From an uncultured Porphyromonadaceae bacterium (GTDB taxonomy: Bacteria; Bacteroidota; Bacteroidia; Bacteroidales; Muribaculaceae): a stretch of DNA of 52,471 nucleotides. Below the pieces are notes generated by a model, which did no database searches, had not been told where the DNA came from, and saw only the letters and a program-made list of their open reading frames with translations. The position numbers and the translations under genes are program-made. The stretch covers positions 1-52,471 of the forward strand of contig CANRWW010000019.1 in assembly GCA_947643665.1 (NCBI GenBank), written 5' to 3'. Positions 27,323-36,550 of this stretch are shown piece after piece (the first letter of the stretch is position 1; every line of letters begins with the position of its first letter).

Positions 27323-28045
27323 TATGCAAGAGAACAGAAACGCTTTCTTGACAATCTCATACCGACAGGTAGTGTTCATCACTTTTTTAACTTCCTCAAT
27401 GGTTAGAAATTCACGGTCAGCAACCAACTTCTGCGGTTTCTCTTTGGCTTCCAGCAACGTGAATGGGTTATGCTCAATAAGCCCCTCACGCACCGCCTTA
27501 GCCAGTGCAGAGCCGAAGCGGTTTACAAAGATGCGACAAGTAGTGCAGCTTAATGTTTTCTTTCCGTCATTGAAAGTACAAGTTTTCAAGAATGCGATGA
27601 AGCCTTTGCAGAACTCCTTATCCACTTCTTTTAAAAACGGGTCGGACTTCCCTATATGGGATAGGTACTGTTCCACTCGTGCCTGCACGTTTCTTTTGGA
27701 GCGTTTGGATGATTCGGAGAGTTCGGCATTGTCTTCCACATACTACCCGAACCATGCGCTGAGTGTCAGACTTGACTTTTTTACCTTTTCCCAATCCACA
27801 AGCCCCTCTTTCTGAATGTCAAGAATGCGTTGCGCCTTGATTTGTTTTGCCAATTTGCGTGTGTTGGCATTCTGCAACTTGGTGGCGGCATTGATTTCCG
27901 GCACCAAATAGAGTTTCAGACCCTCTTTCTTTCGGTTTCCCCGATAATAGATGTCAAGATACATGCTGACACTGCCATCCAGGAGGTTCTTCTCACGGAT
28001 ACGGACAGGCTCTTTCAATTTGATTTCTTTCTTCTTTCGTCCCAT
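27314..28045 (-). pseudogene. Tyrosine integrase remnant with in-frame amber stop
   Basis: The start at 28045 gives MGRKKKEIKLKEPVRIREK, the arm-binding N-terminal domain of Bacteroidetes tyrosine integrases. After SAWFG the frame meets TAG (27743-27745) and continues in the same frame with YVEDNAELSESSKRSKRN, the SAM-like core-binding domain, up to KKAFLFSC. There, just before the first catalytic arginine would be expected, the integrase similarity ends at about 27327 against the restriction gene. All catalytic residues (R, H, R, Y) are thus missing. A CAG-to-TAG change would explain the stop. It marks a degraded mobile element beside the restriction-modification genes. Confidence 0.88.
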
Positions 28046-28217
28046 TTTGTTTTCTTTATTTTCTGATGTTTATATTTGCTTTTATATTGACAATCAGCTA
28101 CTTATACATCATTACAACGGTATTGCCAAACGGGACAAAATCAGTCAAATAATCTGCAATTTTAGGAAAGTATAACGAAGCAATCCAAAATCCTCATTTC
28201 TTCCCAAGAAACTGTAA

Positions 28218-28240
28218 ATCAATATCATTTTATCAATATC
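28218..28240. repeat. Short direct repeat upstream of integrase remnant
   Basis: ATCAATATC occurs at 28218-28226 and 28232-28240, a 14-base period. It lies between the integrase remnant and the truncated surface gene, where an attachment site or integrase arm sites could have been. The AT-rich context makes chance likely. Confidence 0.35.
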
Positions 28241-28280
28241 GTTGCCTTTCATTTCCGATATTTAGACCCACTTGAAGTAA

Positions 28281-28982
28281 TTGGTGGTTACTGACGGATA
28301 TGTCAGCTTTGCTCAAGGCGACTTCAGTAATGTTGGAAATTTTTGGGACATGCCAGACCTTGTTGAAATAGATTTAGTTGACGTGAGGTCTCTTCCACCA
28401 TATATATTCAACGATCTGCCAAAACTTCAGGAATTGACTTTCAATGCATCGTTGAAAAGTATTGGCCAATATTGTTTCCGAAACATGGACAACCTTCAAA
28501 AAATCAAATTCCCCAAAAGAGATCCTCAAAGTCCTGAATTTTCATTAAGCTACTATGTATTTGAAAACACACCGAATCTGACGGATGTATATGTCGAAGA
28601 CACGGCGCCGTTTGAATTCTCTTTCATAGGGGATGAAAATGCATTTTATCCCACGCGCTACACTTTGCATGTGCCTCAGGGGAGCAAGGAACTTTATGCG
28701 GCAGCTCCCGGATGGAAGGAATTCGGAAAGATCATTGAGGATGGCGGCAGCGGTGCCGGTATAGAGGATGCTACCGCCGACACAGCGACATGGCGCTGCA
28801 CAGCGGTAAACGGAGGAGTGACAATTTGTGGCGCCGAAAGAATGGAGATCCTGATTGCCACAATGGATGGGAAGAACGTGGAACGCCTCACTGCCAAAAC
28901 AGATTGCACCACAGTGCATCTACCTGCCGGCCTCTACATCGTCTCAGCTGAGAACCACAGCGTAAAAGTTTGTGTAAAATAA
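28281..28982 (+). pseudogene. 5'-truncated BspA-like T9SS surface protein gene
   Basis: The open frame follows a TAA at 28278-28280 and has no ATG until 28350; a TTG at 28281 is the only earlier possible start. No signal peptide is present. The frame encodes BspA-type leucine-rich repeats (LKSIGQYCFRNMDNLQKI, FENTPNLTDVYVED), the usual closing segment YTLHVPQGSKELYAAAPGW, and a T9SS sorting tail (AERMEILIATMDGKNVE, LPAGLYIVSAENHSVKV). The 3' part is therefore intact and the 5' part lost. The break coincides with the right edge of the low-GC island, suggesting that its arrival removed the start. It could be silent, or a donor for recombination with other surface genes. Confidence 0.8.
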
Positions 28983-29040
28983 GCTGTTAAGATAGCTGTT
29001 TCGGCGCATATTTCCGACACATGCCATAATCCTACATAAC

Positions 29041-29090
29041 GGGTACGCTAACGATCCTTTCCATAAAGGCATATCGCCAGCGTACCCTTT
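29041..29090. terminator. Hairpin terminator between convergent genes
   Basis: GGGTACGCT (29041-29049) pairs with AGCGTACCC (29079-29087), with an inner CCTTT/AAAGG stem at 29056-29069, and TTTT follows. It lies between the truncated surface gene and mutS2, which converge. Confidence 0.8.
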
Positions 29091-29132
29091 TGTATGTAAA
29101 TCAATGCAAGATAGTTATATCCGTTGAGGGGA

Positions 29133-31610
29133 TCAGGCGAGAGCCACTACGGTGATGCCAGCTCCACCAAACTGCACATGCTCGTCGCGGTATGATGCCA
29201 CACCAGGCACAGAATCCAGGTATTGGCGCAATGCCTGACGCAGGGCGCCGGTGCCGGTGCCATGGAGGATGCGCACCTCGCCCTGGTTGAACTGTATGGC
29301 ATCGTCAATAAAATATGTGACAGCCTGTATGGCCTCGTCCACGCGCATGCCGCGCACATCTATCTCGCGCTTGAACTGCAACTGACGCTCACGCAGGCGG
29401 TCGGTAGTGGATGAGCTTACAAACGAAGCAGCCCCGGCTCCCGACGATGGCTGGCTGAGAGTGCGTTTCAGCCTTGTGAGCTTAACTTTGGTCTTGAGCA
29501 TGCCGAAAGCCACAAGAGCCTCTTTACCCTGTATTTCAAGTATCTTGCCGGGGGTGCCAGTGCCATCAAGTTTCACATTGTCACCTACTGACAGAGGAGT
29601 TTCCGAAGACACACGCGAATTTGAATCCTTTCCCACATCAGGATTCTTTTTCTGCCTGGGAGCCTTGCGCAAAAGACGGTTGTCTGACTCGCGCTGTGCC
29701 ATAAGCGCCTCCTTTTCCTGTGCCATGCGCTGACGCACCTCGCGTGTGCGCTCCTTGTCGGCCTGCGCTTGCCGGATCTCGCGTATAGTGCGCTCAATGG
29801 CGGCATTGCTCCCTTCCAATATCTTGCGGGCCTCGTCCTTGGCCTCGGCAAGAATTTCACGACGCTTGCTGCGCAATGTCTCGGCATCCTCCTCGTATCT
29901 CTCAAGCACCTGGTCAATCTTTTTCTCCTTAAGGCGTATGCTCTGGCGCTTGTTCTCCCAATAACGGCGGTCACGTGCTATGTCAAGGAGATACTTGTCC
30001 ATATTGATATAGTCGGAACCGACAATCTCCGATGCCTCATCAATTATAGATGCCGGCAGACCGGTCTTGCGCGCTATTTCAATGGCAAACGAGCTTCCGG
30101 CATTGCCTATTGACAACCGGAATAGCGGTTTCATCTGCTGTCGGTCATAAAGCATCGAACCGTTCACAAGCCCCTCTGTATCCTCGGCAAAATGTTTGAG
30201 ATTCTGATAGTGTGTCGTTACCACTCCCCACATCCCTTTCCTGTTGAACTCCTTAAGAATGGCCTGCGCTATGGCGCCACCGATCTGTGGTTCTGTGCCT
30301 CCCCCGAACTCATCGATGAGTATAAGCGAGGAGTTCCGGCCTGCAGCCAGGAACTGCTTCATATTACGCAGGTGCGAGGAGTAAGTAGACAGGTCATCTT
30401 CAATGGACTGGTCATCTCCGATATCAACAAATATATCGGAGAACATACCCATATGCGAATTTTCATAGACCGTTGGCAACATGCCGCACTGCAGCATGTA
30501 TTGCACCACCCCTACAGTCTTAAGGCACACCGATTTACCACCAGCATTGGGACCTGATATGACCAGTATGCGCTGACGCGACGAGAGTATTATGTCAAGC
30601 GGCACAATCTCTTTCCCCTGCTTATGTAGCGAAGCCAGAAGCACCGGATGGGTGGCGTGGTACCACTCCAGCTCCCTATCATCGGTAAAATGTGGCATTG
30701 TGGCTTCTGTCTCACGCGCATATTCCCCTTTAGCCATGATGAAATCAAGTTCACCCATCACGCTATAGCTCTCCAGCATCTGCGGGATATGCGGACGCAT
30801 CGTGGCTGTAAGCTCGGCAAAAATGCGTATTATTTCCCGTCGCTCCTCAAGTTCAAGTTCACGCGCACGGTTGTTTATCTCCACAATCTCGGCAGGTTCG
30901 ATAAAAAACGTCTTTCCGGTAGCCGACTCGTCGTGCACGATACCGCTGATCTTGCGCTTGTGCATAGGCGCCACAGGTAGCACCAGACGGCCGTCGCGCA
31001 CGGCAGGGGTCACATCTTTTTCAAGATAGCCCCCCTCTACAGCACGCGAAATGACACGGCGCATGACAGAGTTAACCGTAGCCGACACACGCGCCAACCC
31101 CCCCCGCACCTGTGCCAGGTACGGAGACGCATTGTCAAGCACATTGCCATAACGGTCAAGCACCCGGTCTATGGCACGGTTGATTTCCGGGAACGGGTAA
31201 ATTCCGGCGGCAAGTTCTGTCAACAAAGGATAGGGTGTGGCCACCGGCGATCCATCATCATTGAATCCCCCGGCCGCAGCAGTAAAAAAGCGGCACACCT
31301 CTTCCATGGTTCCAAGAGTGCGGCGTATATCAAGCAACTCCTCCCCGTTGAGGCTTGCACCCTCTATGCGGCACCGCTTTAAAGCCCGTGTCGCGTCATG
31401 CAGCCCCCTCAATGGAAGAGGATCAGGCCCTGAAAGTATGGCCTCCATTTCGGCTGTGCGGCCAAGCTCAAGTGAAACCACGGAAAAATCGGCAGAAAAG
31501 GACATCTCATCCACACGATTTTTTCCCAATGTAGACGCGCATAGTTCGCGCAGGCGTGCCCTCACGGCATCAAACCCGATCTTTTTCTCAAAACTGTCTG
31601 GATATATCAA
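29133..31610 (-). CDS. mutS2: MutS2 family ATPase/endonuclease
   Basis: An 825-aa protein of normal MutS2 length. Residues 1-300 form the MutS core/lever region (GIVHDESATGKTFFIEPAEI), the ATPase has Walker A GPNAGGKS at 353-360 and Walker B LILIDEFGGGTEP near 430, a coiled-coil clamp follows (about 520-630), and the C terminus is a Smr domain with EIDVRGMRVDEA and HGTGTGALR. MutS2 suppresses homologous recombination by acting on branched DNA, and in some bacteria splits collided ribosomes. It is transcribed alone, with a clear promoter box about 27 bases upstream of the start. Confidence 0.96.
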   Translation of the reverse strand: MIYPDSFEKKIGFDAVRARLRELCASTLGKNRVDEMSFSADFSVVSLELGRTAEMEAILSGPDPLPLRGLHDATRALKRCRIEGASLNGEELLDIRRTLGTMEEVCRFFTAAAGGFNDDGSPVATPYPLLTELAAGIYPFPEINRAIDRVLDRYGNVLDNASPYLAQVRGGLARVSATVNSVMRRVISRAVEGGYLEKDVTPAVRDGRLVLPVAPMHKRKISGIVHDESATGKTFFIEPAEIVEINNRARELELEERREIIRIFAELTATMRPHIPQMLESYSVMGELDFIMAKGEYARETEATMPHFTDDRELEWYHATHPVLLASLHKQGKEIVPLDIILSSRQRILVISGPNAGGKSVCLKTVGVVQYMLQCGMLPTVYENSHMGMFSDIFVDIGDDQSIEDDLSTYSSHLRNMKQFLAAGRNSSLILIDEFGGGTEPQIGGAIAQAILKEFNRKGMWGVVTTHYQNLKHFAEDTEGLVNGSMLYDRQQMKPLFRLSIGNAGSSFAIEIARKTGLPASIIDEASEIVGSDYINMDKYLLDIARDRRYWENKRQSIRLKEKKIDQVLERYEEDAETLRSKRREILAEAKDEARKILEGSNAAIERTIREIRQAQADKERTREVRQRMAQEKEALMAQRESDNRLLRKAPRQKKNPDVGKDSNSRVSSETPLSVGDNVKLDGTGTPGKILEIQGKEALVAFGMLKTKVKLTRLKRTLSQPSSGAGAASFVSSSTTDRLRERQLQFKREIDVRGMRVDEAIQAVTYFIDDAIQFNQGEVRILHGTGTGALRQALRQYLDSVPGVASYRDEHVQFGGAGITVVALA

Positions 31611-31636
31611 GGCAAATATCAGTTGGGAATTTAATG

Positions 31637-31644
31637 CAAAGTTA
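31637..31644 (-). promoter_or_regulatory. -7 promoter box of mutS2
   Basis: On the minus strand this reads TAACTTTG followed by CA, a strong TAnnTTTG match. A TTG lies 19 bases upstream (complement of 31664-31666), near the usual -33 position. The predicted leader is about 20 nt. Confidence 0.7.
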
Positions 31645-31763
31645 CTGATTTTTCAATTAACACCAACTATTTACCTAAACGCGATGTTATATTTACAACA
31701 TGAGGGACAAACAAATCCCTGCAGCAATTTCTAAAAAATAATGTTTCACAAATTTATTATATT

Positions 31764-32318
31764 ATGAAGACCTTATCAATGAATTTTTGGGGACAGACCA
31801 AATACTGGTGGCTTGTCCTTGTCGTAGGGATTTTATTAGTACTAGGTGGTTTCGCATACTGGTTCTGGCCCGCAGCCGGATTCGCTATTGCATCGCAGAT
31901 ATTCGGATGGCTGCTCATACTTACAGGAGTCGTGCAGCTATGTGTATCAGCCGGTGTAAACAGACCCCGCGGATGGGGATGGTGGCTTGCAGGAGGGGTC
32001 ATTGACATGTTTGTAGGTTTCCTGCTTGTACGCAGCATCATCCTGTCTGAGCTTGTATTCCCCTATTTCCTTGCTGTAGTTTTCATCTTCTGGGGCATAG
32101 CATGGATCATAGCTTCAGTTACATCAAGAGCCAAACGCTATTGGTGGATGTATCTGATCAACGGCATATTGCTTCTCATACTCGGATTCTTCTTCATGGA
32201 AGCCGGTTACACACAGAACATGATGATGGTCAGCTTCCTGGCAGCACTTGCATTCATCTATTGGGGATTCACCCTGGCAATGGCGTCCTACGACATGAAG
32301 CCTCTCCGTCATGAATGA
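31764..32318 (+). CDS. HdeD/DUF308-family membrane protein (184 aa)
   Basis: The protein is almost wholly membrane: about six hydrophobic helices, such as WWLVLVVGILLVLGGFAYWF, IFGWLLILTGVVQLCVSAGV, VIDMFVGFLLVRSIIL and LINGILLLILGFFFM. This pattern of paired helices and Gly/Trp content matches the HdeD family (DUF308). HdeD in E. coli is linked to acid resistance at high cell density, but the mechanism is unknown and function here is not proven. The gene stands alone and ends before a hairpin terminator. The start at 31764 has no strong Shine-Dalgarno sequence. Confidence 0.85.
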   Translation: MKTLSMNFWGQTKYWWLVLVVGILLVLGGFAYWFWPAAGFAIASQIFGWLLILTGVVQLCVSAGVNRPRGWGWWLAGGVIDMFVGFLLVRSIILSELVFPYFLAVVFIFWGIAWIIASVTSRAKRYWWMYLINGILLLILGFFFMEAGYTQNMMMVSFLAALAFIYWGFTLAMASYDMKPLRHE

Positions 32319-32388
32319 CATCTGAAAAGGGACTGCGGATAAACAGCATCCGATTTCAAACAGCTGAAAACTGACAACTAACCAACAG

Positions 32389-32446
32389 ACCGGTTCCACG
32401 GCGTATCACAGAATCATCAAGTGACGCCACAGAACCGGTTTTTTAG
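32389..32446 (+). terminator. Terminator after the HdeD-family gene
   Basis: ACCGGTT (32389-32395) pairs with AACCGGT (32433-32439), extended by GGCGT/ACGCC inside, and a run of T follows. Confidence 0.75.
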
Positions 32447-32488
32447 TTTTTTAGTATTTGCAAATAACGGAAATTGCCCGGAGTTTGT

Positions 32489-32496
32489 TATTTTTG
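32489..32496 (+). promoter_or_regulatory. -7 promoter box of the Trp/Gly-rich protein gene
   Basis: TATTTTTG fits TAnnTTTG and lies 85 bases upstream of the ATG at 32581. It shows that the longer frame beginning at 32421 starts upstream of transcription and is not the real start. Confidence 0.55.
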
Positions 32497-32580
32497 TAAA
32501 AAATAAATGGTTGCAGATTAAACCAGTGGGTCACCGCACGTGTCTAATAATCAAACAGACAAACAAAGGAGAAACAAAAA

Positions 32581-33860
32581 TGAAAACTCGAGCTATCATA
32601 GGCCGTTGGCAGGCAATCGCACTCGCATCGCTGCTGGGAGCATCGGGCGTCATGGCACAGAACTATTATGACGATGACATCTATTACGACGCCTCAAAAG
32701 CCAAAAAGGAGACAAAGAAAGTTGTCAAGCAAGCCTTGGATAACCGGGATCAATACCAGCAGGCCCGGGAGCAGCAATATTATTACGACGGAGCCGCATA
32801 TGTGCCCTGGAACAACGTAGGTGATTACCAGAGCGCAGACAGCTATGCTCCCGCCGGAACATCCACACGCGATGTGGATGAATATAACCGGCGCACACCT
32901 TCTTCATGCAAAACAGCACAGCATCCGGACTCCATCTCACTCCAGCAATTCGAGGAGATGTCAAACACACGCAACCTCGCACGATTCCATAATTCGGAAG
33001 TTGCCCAGGAGGCATACGCCGAAAACTATGCGGATGATGCAGCAGATGCGATGGACTACTCCGCAATACAACCACAAAGTACCGTGAATATCAATCTTTA
33101 CGGTGGTTTCGGCTATCCATATTACGGCACATTCTATTCCAATCCATGGGCGTGGAACAACTGGGGATATTACGATCCCTGGTGGGGTTTCGGCTACGGA
33201 CCGGCATTCAACTACTGGGGTCCGTCATGGTCATGGGCGTGGGGATGGGGCCCATCATGGTCGTGGGGAGGTCCCGGATGGGGCTATCCCGGATGGGGAC
33301 CCAGCTGGGGAGGCCCGGTATGGGGCGGTCCGGTGTGGGGCGGTGGCGGACACCACCATACCTATACCTCTTCGGGCGCATACAGGCCAAACCGTCCAGC
33401 TTCCGGAAACAACGGGAATTACCGTCCTGGCACTTCCAGCGGACGTTATACCTCTAACGGAAACCGTGGCTCAATCCATAACAGCAACGGCTTGCGTCCA
33501 TCTACCTCAGGCAACCGCGGAACAGGCGTAACCAACGGGAACACCCGTCCGGGATACAGGCAGCCTACTCCCCGTCCATCCGGAACTGTGAATGGAAACG
33601 CCACTACCGCACCTACACGCGGCCGTGGAGGTTACTACCAGAACACTAATACAAATAACAACACCAACCGTTACAACAATTCAAACTCAAACAGAAACAA
33701 CTATAACAACAACTCCACACCAAGCTACAACTCCGGCTCACGCGGACGCAGCTCCTCTTCAGGCAGCTTCGGATCAGGACGCAGCAGCAGTGGAGGCGGC
33801 TTCTCCGGGGGGGGCGCCAGCCGTAGCAGCGGCGGTGGCGGTGGCCATAGAGGCAGATAA
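32581..33860 (+). CDS. Secreted low-complexity Trp/Gly/Tyr-rich protein
   Basis: The start at 32581 is chosen because AAAGGAGAAAC lies just upstream and a signal peptide follows (AIALASLLGASGVMAQ). After an acidic Tyr/Asp segment (YYDDDIYYDASK), a region of about 90 residues is dominated by Trp, Gly, Tyr and Pro (for example WGPSWSWAWGWGPSWSWGG). Then comes an Asn/Arg/Thr-rich tract and a C terminus of Gly/Ser repeats ending GGGGGHRGR. No enzyme domain is seen. Such proteins are probably periplasmic or surface-exposed and may self-assemble; this is inference. The family was not recognised, though related Trp/Gly-rich secreted proteins are common in Bacteroidales. The gene is single. Confidence 0.85.
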
Positions 33861-33959
33861 GGAAAGAAATAAGAAATTGTGAATATTTTAGGTCTGAAAG
33901 CCAAACAGCACAAGAGATAAAGTATCAAACCGGACTGGAAAATGGTACGGAATCATATC

Positions 33960-34038
33960 TTATACTTTCCTGCCACTCCCCTTCCAAATTTCTTAACTTC
34001 TCAATTTCTCAACTTCCTATTCCTCCCCAAATTCAACT
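33960..34038. other. Pyrimidine-rich spacer before the FadL-family gene
   Basis: The plus strand here is mostly C and T, with echoes such as AACTTCTC, ATTTCTC and AACTTCC. No -7 box or hairpin is evident. It may be a leader of the downstream gene or a decayed repeat. Confidence 0.4.
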
Positions 34039-34056
34039 TGAAAAATTTATGGGATC

Positions 34057-35706
34057 ATGAAAAAGATATTACGTACAGCTCAATTATTGTTTATGGCGGC
34101 TCTTCCTATGGCCGCCATGGCGCAAAGTGCCATTGACGCATACAATCTGGCCTCCACGGAACTCCGCGGCACAGCCCGTTTCATGGCAATGGGTGGCGCT
34201 TTCACCGCTCTCGGAGGAGATATTTCAACACTCTCACAAAACCCAGCCGGCATCGGCGTGTATCGGGGAAGCGATATAGGTCTGACACTTGACCTGAGTT
34301 TCCTTACCAACAAGACTTCTGGCATACCAAGGCCGGCCTCAGCGAGCAACACCCATTTCGATGTAAACAGCTTCGGATATGTGGGTACCATGAACTTCTC
34401 CAATCCGGTGATGCAGACTTTCTCATGGGGTGTGAGTTACAACCGACTGAAATCCTTCACCCGTGAATACCGTGGCGGAGGTATGCCTCTTGAAACTTCC
34501 ATGTCAAACTACATAGGGCTTATGACTGATGGCATAAACCCAGATGACATGAAATTCTACGATGACTACGACCCATACCAGGATTCGCAAATAAACTGGC
34601 TCAGCATCCTTGGTTTCAGTGCCGGCATCATAAATCCGGTAAAAGTAACGGATCCTTCAACCAACACTCAGAATATCGTCTATAACGGCCTGTTCCAATA
34701 TGCTGTGCCCGGCAACGGAAACAACCCCGGCATACCTGCCACTACAGGCACTGCCGACTTCAGTGTGCGTGAGCGCGGATATACCGATGAATACAACATT
34801 GATTTCGGTGGAAATCTTGCCAATGTAGTGTATTGGGGTCTCGGTATCGGCATCACCGACCTCACCCAAGAGAGATGGAGCAGTTACACCGAAAACCTGC
34901 AAGGCGCCAATGTGCCAGTGCCAAATAGTGAGAACTATGAGATTGAGGAAGGGAACTGCGACTGGCAGATAGATAACTGGAAAAAAGTTTCCGGTACAGG
35001 CGTCAACCTTAAATTCGGTCTTATTTTCAAACCTGTGAATGAACTTCGCATCGGTTTTGCCGTGCATTCACCCACATGGTACTCCCTGACGACCTCTTAT
35101 CAGGGAGAATGCAGTTTCGGTGCCGACAACGGGTTTAAGGCGCAGGACCATACGAACTATGCCACATATGACTGGAACATGAAATCTCCCTGGCGCATGA
35201 TGTTCGGCCTGGCAGGAGTGATAGGAGGGCGCGGCATACTCAGCGTAGATTACGAATACACCGCGATGAACAAGATGGCCACATCAGACAGTTACGGAGA
35301 CTTCGACCTCTACAACGACGATATCAACACCTACTTCCGCAGTTCCAATACCCTGCGCATCGGCGGTGAATTCCGTGTCACACCGCAGTTCAGCATCCGC
35401 GCCGGATATGCATACACCTCATCAAGCGTAAAAGACGACGCCGCAGATGATAAGCTGGAGATATATACCGCCGGTACAGACTTAGGCTATACTTTCAATA
35501 AAACCACCAATATGGTCACAGCAGGCCTGGGTTACCGCACCGGAGGATTCTACGTGGACCTCGCATACGTTTACAGCCACCGCAACAGTACCTACAACTG
35601 TTTCACTCCGTTCACAGAGTATGACGGATATTGGACCCGCGCGCCAAAGGCATCCATTTCTGAAAATGCAAGCCAGCTGGCGCTCACACTCGGCTATAAA
35701 TTCTGA
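34057..35706 (+). CDS. OmpP1/FadL-family outer membrane transporter
   Basis: A 549-aa protein with a signal peptide (LLFMAALPMAAMAQS) and the family N terminus: ELRGTARFMAMGGAFTALGGDISTLSQNPAGIGVYRGSD, where the NPAG motif is typical. The rest alternates amphipathic beta strands and ends with an aromatic terminal strand (SQLALTLGYKF), as expected of a 14-stranded barrel. FadL proteins let long-chain fatty acids and other hydrophobic compounds cross the outer membrane; Bacteroides homologues are often loosely called hemin receptors. The substrate here is unknown. It is single and ends at a strong terminator. Confidence 0.9.
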   Translation: MKKILRTAQLLFMAALPMAAMAQSAIDAYNLASTELRGTARFMAMGGAFTALGGDISTLSQNPAGIGVYRGSDIGLTLDLSFLTNKTSGIPRPASASNTHFDVNSFGYVGTMNFSNPVMQTFSWGVSYNRLKSFTREYRGGGMPLETSMSNYIGLMTDGINPDDMKFYDDYDPYQDSQINWLSILGFSAGIINPVKVTDPSTNTQNIVYNGLFQYAVPGNGNNPGIPATTGTADFSVRERGYTDEYNIDFGGNLANVVYWGLGIGITDLTQERWSSYTENLQGANVPVPNSENYEIEEGNCDWQIDNWKKVSGTGVNLKFGLIFKPVNELRIGFAVHSPTWYSLTTSYQGECSFGADNGFKAQDHTNYATYDWNMKSPWRMMFGLAGVIGGRGILSVDYEYTAMNKMATSDSYGDFDLYNDDINTYFRSSNTLRIGGEFRVTPQFSIRAGYAYTSSSVKDDAADDKLEIYTAGTDLGYTFNKTTNMVTAGLGYRTGGFYVDLAYVYSHRNSTYNCFTPFTEYDGYWTRAPKASISENASQLALTLGYKF

Positions 35707-35740
35707 CAAGCCGCAACCCACCCGGAAAATATTAAAAAAA

Positions 35741-35779
35741 ACGCCCGGAGCGAACCCCAAAGGTGCTCCGGGCGTTTTG
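35741..35779 (+). terminator. Terminator after the FadL-family gene
   Basis: ACGCCCGGAGC (35741-35751) pairs perfectly with GCTCCGGGCGT (35765-35775), followed by TTTT. An A-run precedes it. Confidence 0.9.
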
Positions 35780-35852
35780 TGTATGAAGAGCGGATACAAC
35801 GATCTTCATACAATTGAATTATTACAAATCAAAATTAAAAAAATTATAAGTG

Positions 35853-36428
35853 ATGAAATACGACCAGCCAGACCTACCCTATGCAAACGACGCGCTTGAA
35901 CCAGCCATATCGAAGCGTACAGTAGAATTCCACTACGGAAAGCATGAAAAGACATACATTGACAATCTGAATGCCCTGATCGAAGGTACGGAATTTGAGG
36001 ATCTGCCTCTTGAAGAGATCATCAGAGACTCGAAAGGCGCTCTTTTCAACAATGCATCCCAGGCATGGAACCATATATTCTATTTTTTCTCTTTCTCACC
36101 CGACGGAGGAGGAGAGCCCGACGGCGAACTTCGTGCAGCCATTGACCGCGATTTCGGCTCTTTCGAGCAGTTCAAAAAAGAATTTGTGGATGCCGGAGTA
36201 AAGCTATTCGGCTCAGGATGGGTATGGCTTTCCCGCGACCGCGAAGGGAAGCTCTTCATCACCCAGGAATCCAATGCCGGATCACCACTGACCAAAGGTC
36301 TTACGCCTATCCTTACATTCGATGTGTGGGAACACGCCTATTACCTTGATCACCAGAACAGGCGCAAAGATGCGCTGGAAGCACTCTGGAATATTGTGGA
36401 CTGGCCCATCGTACAAGAACGCTATTGA
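35853..36428 (+). CDS. sodB: Superoxide dismutase, Fe type (or cambialistic)
   Basis: The ATG at 35853 gives MKYDQPDLPYAND, the usual start; a GTG one codon earlier is unlikely. The protein is 191 aa. Metal ligands are His27 (FHYGKH), His74 (WNHIFYF), Asp157 and His161 (FDVWEHAYY). Gln70 in FNNASQAWNH and the NAGSPLT segment are the pattern of iron enzymes, in which the active-site Gln comes from this position. It converts superoxide to oxygen and hydrogen peroxide, protecting this presumably anaerobic organism from air. Relatives in Bacteroides can use Fe or Mn. No clear promoter box was seen in the short gap upstream. Confidence 0.96.
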   Translation: MKYDQPDLPYANDALEPAISKRTVEFHYGKHEKTYIDNLNALIEGTEFEDLPLEEIIRDSKGALFNNASQAWNHIFYFFSFSPDGGGEPDGELRAAIDRDFGSFEQFKKEFVDAGVKLFGSGWVWLSRDREGKLFITQESNAGSPLTKGLTPILTFDVWEHAYYLDHQNRRKDALEALWNIVDWPIVQERY

Positions 36429-36512
36429 CGACATACTTCTCAAACTTACGTTAAAGAGCTACTTACAAGTATAAAATAGCACTTAATTGTAAGCATAATG
36501 TGATGAATGGGG

Positions 36513-36550
36513 AATCAGGTGCCTGTGAAGGTACCTGGTTTTCTTTTTTT
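36513..36550. terminator. Terminator between sodB and the sensor-regulator gene
   Basis: AATCAGGTGCC (36513-36523) pairs with GGTACCTGGTT (36530-36540) with two G-U pairs, and a T-run follows. It lies between convergent genes and is close enough to serve sodB. Confidence 0.75.

Noticed and set aside
27743-27745. Recoded (readthrough) amber codon in the integrase
   Set aside because: The gene is also truncated before its catalytic residues, so simple decay explains the TAG; nothing else in the window suggests amber recoding.
27314-28045. Integrase remnant as the recombinase of the candidate invertible promoter
   Set aside because: It lacks the catalytic domain and has an in-frame stop, so it cannot invert DNA. 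An invertase, if any, must be elsewhere.
32421-32580. Longer N terminus for the Trp/Gly-rich protein
   Set aside because: It runs through the upstream terminator and promoter box and would hide the signal peptide; 32581 has a good ribosome binding site.
33960-34038. Pyrimidine-rich tract as a terminator
   Set aside because: No hairpin precedes it; it is more likely a leader or decayed repeat.
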